Position numbers and translations under genes: made by a program. A stretch of 64,000 nt of DNA from Cyclospora cayetanensis. Lineage: Eukaryota > Apicomplexa > Conoidasida > Eucoccidiorida > Eimeriidae. This document shows positions 49,190-59,720 of this stretch, in pieces (the stretch's first letter is position 1; every line of letters starts with the position of its first letter). The stretch spans positions 41,988-105,987 of the forward strand of contig NW_020312088.1 in assembly GCF_002999335.1 (NCBI RefSeq). The letters are read 5' to 3'. The notes below the pieces were generated by a model that was not told the origin of the DNA, searched no databases, and saw nothing but the letters and a program-made list of their open reading frames with translations.

Positions 49190-49720
49190 TCCATATATTC
49201 AACCGGCTGGCATTTCATGACATTCTTCCAGCTATGGAAATACTGCGCTCACATCAGCTTGCAGGCCACCCCTTGCCGCCCCAGCAGTCTTTGTGGCTCC
49301 TTCAACTTCGAAGGCATACGGACCTCTCCCCAGTTTGATGTCAAACAAAACCCAATAAGTGAATAACCAAATGACTTTATTGAGACCAGACACTCAAGTA
49401 GGGAAACCTGAAACTCCTCTGCATCCACAGCTGGTGAATGAGTGTGGAACAGCTACATCAATCCATGCGGTATCACCAGCTGGAGCGCTCCAGCGAACGT
49501 CTCCATAGGAAGACACTCAAATCCAGACTTCTTACAAATTTTATCTAGCTATCGTTTATGTTGCAAAATAACTCTTCTCCTTCCCTGCCCTCAGCCTCCA
49601 GTTTTCCGATATGAGGGGCGGGGTGCAGCTAGTCTCAACGTAGCTGTACCCTCTAGGCTCTGCGAGCATTCACGGTCACTTGCGAAAATCACGTAATACA
49701 CACACTGCACACCACTGTGT
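49190..49720 (-). repeat. LTR-like repeat, copy 5
   Basis: Inverted relative to copy 3 (46.08-46.66 kb), with roughly 90 % identity by eye over about 500 bp. The blocks are ordered GGCCACCCCTTGCCGCCCCA, TTTGATGTCAAACAAAACCC, GACTTTATT, GCTGGAGCGCTCC, CTCTAGGCTCTGCGAGC. Confidence 0.85.
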
Positions 49721-51064
49721 CGTTTTGTTTTGATTAGGCAGTGCTGTTCAATAAGTAAGTTGTACGGCCAAGCGAGGTAGTTTTGTATTCTCGGCCAAGT
49801 GCTAAGTGTAGCATGGCCCCTTGCATACGGTTGCGCCTTGGGAGATCCAAGGGAGCTAAGGCATCGTGATTTGCTGCAGAAACGATGGAATGCGTCCAAG
49901 GTAAAGTGACGGCAACCAGCTGAGATACAGAAGAGGGATGGGAGATGAGTTGCCTGAGGGGGGGAGGAGCACACAGTCTGAAACGATTCTGGAGTGGGCA
50001 TGTTTCGCTAGCCGCCCGCTTAAGAGGCCTTCAACTTTGAATGTTTTCTCTTAGTACTGTAACGAAACGCGGCCAGGAATGAAAGTGAAACTGTAGCGTC
50101 ACATCGAGACCGGGTTCACCAAAGCAGGGGTAGAGAGGAACAAAGAGGAAGCGTGCAGGGATTTTGCGTGCTCACGTGGGATTCCTTCACGGGCTGTGGG
50201 AGGATGGGCTGCAGCACACATCATGGTGCTTGCAGCAAATAGATTTTCGGCTGTCTCGTTCCAAGACGGGTTTGGTTGATGCCCTTGTAATCCCAAGTAT
50301 GGGCACCGCGAAACAATCCGATACTCGGTGTAGCATTCGCAGCAAATTCACACCCCGCGGCACCTGAGGAGCTCTTTGAATTGCTTTGGATCGCGGAGGC
50401 ACATACTACTATGCGCATATGAGTGTGTCTCTCGTCGCGCGTAAGGGCGAGGTAGCGACACCGGGGGATACTGAAGTATTGCAGGATACAATTTTCTAAC
50501 GCTGGCCTTATCAGCTCTAGTGTATGGTTCTGCGTATTCCGGTACACCTAGAATTTTATTATAAAAGGAGATATATATATATCTACATCGCTTTACAAAA
50601 GCCTTTTTTCTGGGGGCCCTTTAGGCCTCTGGCTTCGTCGGTAGGCTTCCTTACATGCGTCCAGTCTGCAGGAGCGCGCGCGCTGGAGAATTCCGTCTCT
50701 CTTAGAGTGTCATGGGGCCCTCGCGCGCACACACACACAGGATTGCAGCCTCTGCACACTTGGAATACACACCCGACAATATTATTTATTATTTTTGCGA
50801 AGACGGTTGCCATTTAGGGCACGGCCTCCTCGCGGCAGCCGATCGTCGCATGCGCGGGAGGAGGCTACGTCCTGGGAACTCGGCGAATATCTGCTTTTTC
50901 TTTTTCTCTTAGCCACAGCTCGTCTTTCGCGCTGCTCGCTTCAATGGGAGCAGCAGTGCGACCAGTAGGAGGGTGTGAGGGCCCCTAAGCTACCCCTTCT
51001 CCGGCGTCTGCTACACTCATCCCCTGCAGGGTAGGAGCGGCTGGAGGGTCTAGGGGAGTCTTCA
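49721..51064. other. No gene recognised
   Basis: Short frames only. It includes a small (TA)n stretch at 50570-50583 and an (AC)n stretch at 50729-50740. It contains the presumed promoter of the gene starting at 51065/51092. Confidence 0.45.
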
Positions 51065-54000
51065 GTGCGGGGTAAGCCATACAGGGCGAAGATGAAGCGC
51101 TCTCTCTACTCGGTTGACGTAGCGGCGGCTGCAGGTGCTACTCCTGCTCCCTCTCAGCCTGCTGTGGCGCCGTTTCAAAGGCCAGTAAGTCGGGGGCGCC
51201 TGTGCAACCCCCTGCTGTATCCTCCTTTGCAGACTCGCAGTCAGGACGAGTCGGATGCGCGAGGTGGATTTGCACTGCCAGGCTCGCCAGGAGTCCACCG
51301 ATCTCGTGAACCGCCCGGCAACAAAGCCACGCAGAAAGAGCAGCGCTCAACGTTCCCCCCGCAAACACAAGAAGTCATTACGGTAGAGGACGACGAGGAT
51401 GAAGGCGCTTCTCCCCCTCCCTTTTTCGCCTCAGGAGCGCCACAGACTGCTGCGGGCAGCAGCAGCAGGGGTCCCCGCGATGACACCACTACTGCCACCA
51501 CGAGCAGCAGCAGCAGCACCAGCAGCAGCAGCAGTACCGGCAGCAGCAGCAGCACCAGCAGCAGCAGCACACGCAGCCCCCCCAGCGGCAGCGGAGGCGA
51601 AGAGCAGCTCGTGGAGGCGACCGCGTCTTCGCCTCGGTGCGATGGCGGATCTGTCGGCAGCACCGGTGCTGGAGAAGTGTCTGTACAGCACAGCAGAGCT
51701 CCTGTGGACCACTCGGAAGCCCCTTGGATTGTCAAAGCGTTTAGTGGAGCGCACAGCAAAAGCCTCTGGCTGTACGGACGGCAGCGGCCTGAGCAGCTCG
51801 AAAAGCATCTGTCAGACTTGCGGACGAAGGTGTCGGTGGGGAAGGTTTCTTTGCGCAACCCTCTGTTCCCTTCCGCAGCCTCGGCAGCAGCCATCATGCG
51901 CGCTGTCTCGCAGATTCGTCGAGTCACTTCGTTCACTCTGAGCGCCGCGGAGATGCCCGAGGAGCAGTTCGTTGCGGTCTGCGAAGAACTGGGCGGGTGC
52001 TCTTACCTCAACCACGTGGACTGCAACGCAATCGGCAGCAAACCGCTTCGTCCGGCGGCGCTGCAGCTGCTGCTGCAGCAGCTGCAGCGTCTCCCAGACT
52101 TGCGAGAGGTCAACCTTTCAGGCAATGAATTCTTGTCTCCGGGAGAGGCTTTTTCTCAGGGAGAGTCTGGAAAGGGGGGACTGCTGGATGGCTTCCAGCT
52201 GCTCAAAGGCCTCCTCTTGCGTGGAGTGCTGTGCCTCTTGGCAAGAGAATGTGGTCTTCGGCAGCTTCGGCAATTCCTGGTGTGGGTGCTGAACCGCTGC
52301 CACTGCTTGCGGCTGAGGCAGCTCGATCTCGGTGCCTCGTCGAAGCTGCTCACCACGGTAGTTCCTGGCGAAACGTTCGATGAGGAAGTGAGCTAGTACA
52401 AACCAAAAGAAAAAACAACCTGGACGCCGAGGCGTGGGCGTCCAGCGTGTCGATAAGGTCGCTTGCTAGCGCTTCTTCCTGTAAGGGTGAGGGGGAGGGA
52501 GAGGGTGAGGGAGAGAGGAGTGAGAGAGAGAGGGTGAGAGAGAGAGGTAGAAGGAGAGGGAGAGAGAGATAGAGGGAGGGAGAGGGTGAGAGAGAGAGAG
52601 AGAGAGGGAGAGTTAGAGGGAGAGGGAGGGAGGGAGAGAGGGAGAGTGAGAGAGAGAGAGAGACAGACTAGCAGACAGACTAGCAGACAGACTAGCAGAC
52701 AGACTAGCAGACAGACTAGCAGACAGACAGACAGACTGGCAGACAAAGGCAGAGATAGGGCCCGTGGGTGGCCTCTTGGAGGCTGAAGTGTGAGGCTGTG
52801 GATTGTGTGCTCCTCAAGACGTCTCGCGACGTCTGCTGTCGTGCGAAAACGGCTCTTAGAAGGTCTTGTTCACTTGTGAACTCGGCTTTTCTGCTCTTCT
52901 TCTCAGCTTCTTCGCCGGGTGTCGCAGCTTTCGAAGTCTACATGGCGCATGGGCAAGGTGATTGGAGACTATGCGCCTTCATTTCAGGGTACGTTGAGAT
53001 TTGTTTTTTGGGCTTGGATTGTGTAGCCGCGGCGCTGCAGCCGTTCTTTCTCGTTTCTTCGTGGCGGTGCATGTATTCGCAAAAACAAGTTCTGGCTGTG
53101 TGTAGCGTAGCACCTCACGCAGGAGGCACGTTCGCGATGCGATGCGGTGGGGTCAGTGGGGTGGGGAGAGCGAGGGAAGGGAAGGAAAGAAGCAAGGGAA
53201 AGAGTGGCGAGAGCGAGGGAAGGGAAGGAAAGAAGCAAGGGGGGAGAGTGGCGAGAGCGAGGCTCTGGCTGCCTGGGCAGTGGTGGAGGGGTAGGGGATT
53301 TGGGGGACTGTGTTGCTGCAGTGTGTGGGGAGAGCGGGAGGTTCTTGTTTTCTAGTTGCGGCGGTGTTTTTCACCGAGCAGTTTGTGCTGCTGCACTTGT
53401 TAGTTGGGGGCGGGGAAGGCAGCAGCTTGGCTGCTGGAGTCGGCGCGACGCCTCCTCCGGAGTTGCGTTTCGTAGCCTTTCTTGATCGAGAAGAGGGAAT
53501 TGACAGATGATGAGGCTTGGCTTGGGGGAGAGAGGCTTGGAGGCAGAAAGCTTCGACGTCTTAGGCGGATGGCTGTGGAGGCAGCGGGGAAGGGGGAGCG
53601 AGGCGAAGGGCAGATGCGTGGGGAGACTGGGGAGGGCTGTCCAGAGCAACTGCATGCGTGCATGCATGCATGCATGCATGCGGCTATTTTCTTGAGGACC
53701 TCAGGGGCTGTTGGCGCGCTGCGTGCTGCTTGCTGCCTCGCGTCTGCTGCAGCGGTGGACTTGTGGAAGCCGCACATGACGCAAACCTTCTGGCTGTACT
53801 GTCTGCTAGACGCGATGGTTGCCTCGAATGCAGCAGCAGGAGCAGCGGGGTGCCTGCCGAGGGATGCAGCTGCATGCAAGGCTTCCGATTCTTCGCTGTC
53901 GCATGCAGCATTAGGAGGCTTTGCGCGCTTGCCCCGTAGGCCAGCCGCTGAAGGGGAGGGAAAAGGGGGACCTTTTTTTGTTGAGACGTTGCTGCTGTTG

Positions 54001-54945
54001 CCGCATTTTGGCAGCCTTGCTGCGCATCTGCCTTGACACTTTCACAAGCTCTCGACTCTCGGTGCTGCTGGCAGGGGGGTGCGGAAGGCTTGCTGTTGGG
54101 GGCAGCACCGAGTCAAGGCTTCTGCAGAAGAAGAGTTTGGGGCGGGAGTCTTCTCCCTTTTTCTTCCCCCCAAAAAGGCTAGGCAGCAAGCTGTGGTGCC
54201 TGCAGCACCGCGATGGTGGCTCTCTCAACGGCCTTCCAACCCCCTCCCCCTCCTTCTTCCTTCCCATGCTGCTGCCGTGCTCGCCTATGTGTGTTTGTTC
54301 GTATGGTGCAGTTGTTCGCGTCTGGGGGATTCCAACGGATAATACCGTCGCCACGCCAGCGCATGCCCCCCATTTCAGGTATGCGAAGCGGCAGGAGGCT
54401 TAGCGCTGCGTCTGGCTGTGTACATATGTATATGTCTATTTATGTATATGTATGCATGCATGATGCTTCGTTCCCTCCGTGATGTGCTTTTCCAACGCGC
54501 CTGTTGGGGAAGCAGGCGGAGGATCGATCTGGGGAGGGCAGGGGGCAGCGTTAGGCCCCCTCCCCGCCGACAGCAGAAGAGAGTTTTTCGAGACTCGCCT
54601 TCATCGGGAATATACGGGGAAAGCGGGGAGGGGGAGAAGGGGGGAGAAAAGGCAGGGCAGCTCTGCCGAGGAGAAAGCGGCTAGGCTCCCGCGACAGAAG
54701 GAGTCACGATTGACAACTTGCAGACAGAGACACATGGGCTTTCTCTCTCTCTCTCTGCAAAAGTTGCCACTTCTGAGCCGTGTGCGCCTCAGGTATGGTT
54801 CGCTAGTTGCGCGGCTTGGCGATCGCTGTCTGATTCGCTGGATTTCACTAGGCGCTTTCCTCGCGGCAGTAGAGGAAGATCTGCTTGCCTGCCAGACGGC
54901 GGCAACTCGCCTCCCCCAGCAGCAACAGCAACAGCAGCAACAGCA

Positions 54946-55044
<99 letters not shown>

Positions 55045-58000
55045 ACAGCAGCAACAGCAACAGCAACAACAGCAGCAACAGCCCTTGGGGGAAGCCGGGA
55101 ATGCTGACAAGGAGACAGGGGCATCCGGGTGTCTCAACACCTGTTGTGGAGCAGCGCAGCCGCGCGGCATATCCTTGCAGTCTGCTTCTGCGATTGTATC
55201 GAGGAAGTCTTTTTCTCAGCAGCCACAGCGAGGCACTGTGGGAGGCCGTTCTTCGGCTCGGCTTGCCGGTATATTCGGGGGAACAGGAGTGCACACCAAC
55301 TCCCTCACAGACACGTTTGGCGCTTACGATGCATGCGTAGAGGCAGCTCGAGTAGAACCTGCCGTGTTTGCTTTTGCTGCCTGGCGACAGCAACAGCAAC
55401 AACGCGGAAACAAGTGCCTAAGGCCAGGGCAGTGGGTGGAAGTTTTGGCGTCTAAGAAAGAGGACAAGCGCTTTTTTTACTCCTCCATTGGCGTCGTGCA
55501 ACAGGTCCAAACATTCGCATATACACGCATACACATATATATGTATACGGATATACATACCCATATCCATATACATATACATATACATACACATATACAT
55601 ACACATACATATGCATACGCATGTACTTAAACATACACATATACATACACACACATGTATGCATACACATATACACATGTACATACACATATACACACAT
55701 ACATACACACGTGCTTCGCTTTTGAAACGCTGCTGCCCATATACGCCAGACGTATTTGCGCCTGTTAGAATCAAAAAAACCATCGAGCTCTCAAAGTAGT
55801 AGGAAAAAGCATTTTGAAGCGTTCACAAGCGGATCTACGTGGCGAACCTTTTTGCTGCCGATCCCATCGAGCTTTCTCTTCGTGTGTGCAAGGGGACACT
55901 TTTGTAGTGTGCGTCTTCGTATATATATATATATCTGTGTGCATGTGTATATTTATGTGTGTTTGTATGTGTGTGTCTATGAATCTGTCGGTCTGTCGCC
56001 TTCTCCTCTCTCTGTATGTATAAAGCTCTGTGTACATACGTGTATGTAGAATGGACAAGGTTCTTGGTGAAAGCATGTAAATATGTGTAGTTTAGCGTAA
56101 CTGCGATGTACACATATATATCTGTATATGTGTATATGTACGTGGATGTGTATGTATGTACATATACTAGTGTGTGTATGTATGTACATATACTAGTGTA
56201 TGTGTGTATGTATATATACTAGTGTGTGTATGTTTGTATGTATATATACTAGTGTATGTTTGTATGTATATATACTAGTGTATGTGTGTATGTATGTATA
56301 CTAGTGTGCGTGTGTATGTATGTATGTATACACTAGTGTATGTGTGCATGTGTATATATTAGTGTGTGTGTGTGTATATATACTGGTGTATGTGTGTAGG
56401 CATGTATGCATGCTAGTGTGTATGTTTGTATATGTATCTATACTAGTGTGTGTATGTGTGTTTACTAATGTGTATGCTGCTTTTTGCAGGTAGCACCAAG
56501 CTCGGACGGCAGCGCAATCGTGTACCGCGTGGAGTTCTTAGGTTTGCCGCCTCGTTCCTTCACTCGTCTGACATTAGGAGGTTCCCCAGCTCCGTCCGAT
56601 ATAGCGGCTGTTTTGCGGAGCACTGTGAGGGTTGCAGTAGTGTCTGCTGAGAAGCTTCGCCCTCTCGTCTTTCTGTCTCCGAGCGCGCACTGGACTCTAG
56701 AAGCCTTGAGAGCGAAGTGTGGCAAATCGAACTGCGTAGATCTGCCGGATGCTTACGGGATCGACCTCAAGTGCCCAGCCTACGGTATGCGGAGAGAGCA
56801 CTGCATGCAGCAGGGGCGGCAGATGATGAAGGGGGGAGAGAAGAAGGGGAAGGGGAAGGGTTTGTTTGTGCGCGCCTTTGGGGAGAGAAGGAGGGGAAGG
56901 GTTCGTTTGTGCGCGCCTTTGGGGAGAGAAGGAGGGGCAGTGGCCAGCCACGTTTCTGTGGTGTGGTACATCGAAAATGGCGAGTTGCGACTCCTTCTTG
57001 GTGCAGCGTGGCTTTTTAAATTGTTTTCCCCCCGTGAGCGAGCGCGCCGCACCCAAGGCTGTCTCCTGAGTTGCGAAGTGCACGAGCGCCACTGTGTCTG
57101 TGTTTCTGCAGGGGGGCAGGTTGTGTATGCTTGCCCAGTTTCAGGTAGTCCAGCGACAAAGTCGAGCTCGGGGGGCAGTGTCTCCGAGGCTGGCGCTCGC
57201 GTCGATGGGTTTGAAGGTTTGGGGAGTTCGTTGCATGCAGCTCTGTTGCCGGGTTATCGGTGGCACATACAGTTGAATTGCCAGCACCTCGAGTTTGCTG
57301 CGAAGCAGCTTTTGCATCCTCGGCAGCTGTTCAGTCGCTTTGGGGTTGAGGGGAGCGTATCCGACGGCGGCTCTGCGGATCAGTTCTGGCCGCTGGGGGT
57401 GAGCGATGTGCCTCCGCCTCTGTTGGCTGCTCCTTTGCGCAATCCGAGTGCGTCTGCGTTGGCGTCTTCCTTCGGAACGGGGAGGGGGGACGCCTGCACT
57501 GGCAGCAGCGGGGTTGGGAGCAGCACTTTTGCGACGCCTTGCAGCCGCTGCAGTCGCGTAGCAGCTCCATCCGAAGACGCGGGGAGTCGCTTGGACAGTG
57601 TCTCGCGTGCGTCGTTAACGGCTGCAGGCTTCTCGCCGCTCCCCGTGGCTTCTTCGCCGAAGGCTCGCAAGCGGCTGCTGAGTGGTCACTGCGATGCGAC
57701 TCTCTCGGGGTGCAGCTGCTGCCTCCCCCCCCCCCTTCTTCCGCAGTCGAGCGAAACACACGGCGCATCCTCTCTCCCTCCGCCCAGGAAGAAGCAGCAG
57801 AGACTCACAGCTGCGGCTCAAAAGATCCTGGAGGCACCTCTCACCGACACGCAGCAGAGACCTTCCCTGAAGCGCACCCCGCAGGATGCGTCGGTGGTAG
57901 TCGAGCTGTCAGATGAAGATGCCCCCATGCGCGAGGGAGAGGCACTGCAGAGCTTGCCGAAGGGGAGCGCCGTTCTCACTCCGGGGGGAGGCGGAGGCAG

Positions 58001-58646
58001 AGGCGAACTCAGCAGCAGTACGGCCCCTCCGGACGGAGGGGGGGAAATTTCGGCGGCGTTTGCTGAGGCGGAGGAGGAGAGAGGCGGAGACTCGGAGCTC
58101 GCAGGCAGCATTGACAGCGCCATGTGGCAGACGGTTCGCACGTGTCGGAGATGCCTCATGCCGCTCACCGAGAGCAGCTCGACGACTGAAGAGAGAGCGG
58201 GGGAGACGGCGGAGGGCCTCTTCCTCCCTGCCACCACGACTACCCCTGCCCCCTCCCGAGAGGCTTCGGAAGGAGTTTCGTGGAACGAGGGTGCCTCAGC
58301 AACGACAGGCGTTCGCAGACGCTTCAGGGCATATGTGCGACAAATCAAGGCGGAAAACAGCTTGCGGGAGAGACGGCGTCTTCATCAGCTCCTGGATGAC
58401 TTGCAACTCCCCCTGCCGCTCTTGCGGGAAAGCTGGGCACTTCCTTCAGGAAGAAGAACTAGAAATACTGGCAGCCGCAATGGTGGCTTAGGTAGCAGCG
58501 GGAGTCTCAACAAGTCTCGGCGCAAAATGGCAGAAAGCTACTCTCTTGAACAGCAAGCGTTCGAGAGGTGCCTGCAAGTCGTAGGAGGAGCCACTGCCCC
58601 AGCGTCGGCCGTTGGGGGGGGGCCACACCGCAGCAGCAGCAGCACT

Positions 58647-58678
<32 letters not shown>

Positions 58679-59720
58679 CAGTAGTAGCAGCAGCAGCAGC
58701 AACGGCTGCGGCAGCGGACTGCTTGGGCAGGCGGTGGATAGCGCCAGTGGGAACGGGTGTGCTGCTGCTGCTGCTGCTGCCTGCAGCAGCAGCAGCAGCA
58801 GCAGCTGGCGGGAAGGGGGTGTAGGGGGCAACCAGGGAGCTGCTGCTTGCGAGTGCTGCTGCACCTGCGGGGAGTGTGCCTGTTGCTCTCAGCGCATGCG
58901 TTTTTGCAGCGCAGACTACCACGAGCCAGTGGGGTTCCTTGTGCCTCCCGAGGTGCTGTCTTCCTCTTCTTCTGCGTCAGGACCAGCGAGAGCGCTTGAA
59001 ATTAGCTCAGAGGAGTGGGATCTCGTGACGAGAGCTTTGAGTATCCTTGTGAATCGGGGCGTTATTGGTTTGGTGGCTCACGACAGAACGTCTTCCCACA
59101 TCAAGGTTCGCTTGCTGCCGCTGCCTTCCTCGCTGCCGTCTGGTGCGAAGCAGTCGGGCAGCTCCCTCGGGGGATTCGCCGCGGCTGCGGGAGCTTCTTT
59201 GATCACGCCAGCAGCTCTGGAAGAGGACGAGGCTGTGCAGGAGCTTCGACGCGTGTTGGAGCAACGCAGGGAGTGCTCCTACGGGGATGGCGACGAGGTA
59301 CAGGTGCAGGGGGGGGAGGTGACACCCGCTGTCTCGGAAGGAGGCGCTACCACGCGTCTAGGGGCGAGTGCGGAGGGGGTCCCCCGCTGGGAAGGCGGTG
59401 GAGTTTTGTGCGAGCGGTGTGTCGGAGATGGATGGATCTCCGAGCTGTCTCTGCCTAAGCTGCTAGACAAGTATCGCGCGGGGCATACGGACAGCACATG
59501 CAACGCTCCGGCGTGCAGCAATGTGGGGAGTCGTTGCGGATGTCGGGGAGCTGCCAGGAGGCGCAAGCCGAATGCAGCGAAGCCTCTGGTGTTTGGGTGG
59601 AGTCGCAACAGTGCATATCACGGGCTTGCTGCTTCGGCTCAAGCCTGCAATATGAGTCGGGAGGATGCAGAGGTTACTTACAGCGAATATGCCGCAATGC
59701 AGCTCGAGGGCTTGCACTGA
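51065..59720 (+). CDS. Large low-complexity protein: LRR-like N-part, polyQ, possible Tudor-like stretch, Cys-rich C-part (gene model incomplete)
   Basis: Read as one gene. Exon A runs from 51065 or 51092 to 52387. It has a DDEDEG acidic patch, a Ser-rich tract, then LRR-like repeats such as LQRLPDLREVNLSGNEF and LRLRQLDLGASSK. Exon B, 52907-52957, is in phase and reads LLRRVSQLSKSTWRMGK. Exons between 53.0 and 54.8 kb are unresolved. The exon ending at 55504 carries a 55-Gln tract and PGQWVEVLASKKEDKRFFY. Intron 55505-56489 (phase 0) is followed by exon 56490-56784 (AIVYRVEFLGLPPRSF). Together these resemble a Tudor/agenet-type beta-barrel, which is inference. After a phase-1 intron the last exon, 57112-59720, has KKQQRLTAAAQKIL, polySer, polyAla and Cys clusters such as CCCTCGECACC and CNAPACSNVGSRCGC. 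It stops after EYAAMQLEGLH. Family not recognised. It could instead be two genes split in the unresolved part. Confidence 0.6.
52481..52745. repeat. GA-rich microsatellite plus 12-bp tandem repeat
   Basis: About 180 bp of GAGAGA/GAGGG purine repeats, then five to six copies of the 12-mer AGACAGACTAGC (from about 52661), ending in ACAG units. It lies in the putative intron between exons A and B of the large gene. Confidence 0.9.
53166..53260. repeat. 43-bp direct repeat, two copies plus a partial third
   Basis: The unit begins GAGAGCGAGGGAAGGGAAGG and recurs at 53209, with a partial third copy at about 53252. It is purine-rich and lies in non-assigned sequence of the large gene. Confidence 0.85.
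53648..53682. repeat. GCATGC/TGCATG run
   Basis: Tandem overlapping (GCAT)n with several palindromic GCATGC cores. GCATGC/TGCATGC-type motifs are known binding sites of some ApiAP2 factors, so the run may be regulatory, or simply a tetranucleotide microsatellite in the unresolved part of the large gene. Confidence 0.8.
54917..55081 (+). repeat. CAG/CAA tract encoding 55 consecutive glutamines
   Basis: An uninterrupted (CAG/CAA)55 run in the frame that continues into PGQWVEV. It starts after LPQ context at 54911 and ends before CCC TTG. CAA interruptions are frequent and irregular. The other frames give polyAla/Thr and polySer/Asn and are shadows. Confidence 0.97.
55505..56489. repeat. Satellite-filled intron with TATACTAGTGT minisatellite
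   Basis: Positions 55510-55725 are CATATA/CACATACA microsatellite. 56160-56475 contains about twelve diverged units of 22-32 bp, each with a core TATACTAGTGT followed by (TG/TA) runs. The whole sits between a phase-0 donor (CAG|GTCCAA) and a TTTTTGCAG acceptor. Confidence 0.85.
56840..56940. repeat. Direct repeat of about 41 bp, two copies, in an intron
   Basis: The sequence GTGCGCGCCTTTGGGGAGAG recurs with its GAAGGAGGGG tail, inside the phase-1 intron 56785-57111 of the large gene. Confidence 0.85.
58629..58810 (+). repeat. AGC/CAG and GCT tracts encoding polySer, polyAla, polySer
   Basis: 58629-58705 encodes a long serine run. 58758-58780 encodes seven alanines (GCT/GCC), followed after TGC (Cys) by seven serines (AGC). 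The GCT and AGC tracts are mutual inverted repeats around CTGCAG at 58781. Confidence 0.95.

Larger units (their letters stand above)
46740..49720 (-). mobile_element. Truncated, decayed Ty3/gypsy-like element bounded by LTR-like repeats
   Basis: LTR-like repeats at about 49.19-49.72 and 46.74-47.43 kb lie in the same (minus) orientation. Between them a minus-strand frame at 48640-48359 contains HIDDNM (48475-48458) followed by HPEEP and VLTNN-x-TC. This is the layout of the gypsy reverse transcriptase catalytic block (Y-x-D-D, then PEEH, then N-x-x-K-C), with Tyr replaced by His. Only about 1.8 kb lies between the repeats, so most of gag-pol is gone. No integrase piece was recognised with confidence. 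Confidence 0.55.

Noticed and set aside
52393..52746. Minus-strand frame rich in Ser-Leu-Pro and CLLV repeats
   Set aside because: It is the translation of the GA-rich microsatellite and the 12-bp tandem repeat.
54601..55402. Long minus-strand frames of polyCys and polyLeu and plus-strand polyAla/Thr and polySer/Asn
   Set aside because: They are the other reading frames of the CAG/CAA tract. Only the Gln frame continues into the well-formed downstream coding block.
55452..56189. Frames of His-Ile-Tyr-Thr and Cys-Val-Tyr-Met repeats on both strands
   Set aside because: They are translations of TATACA/CACATA microsatellites within the intron 55505-56489.
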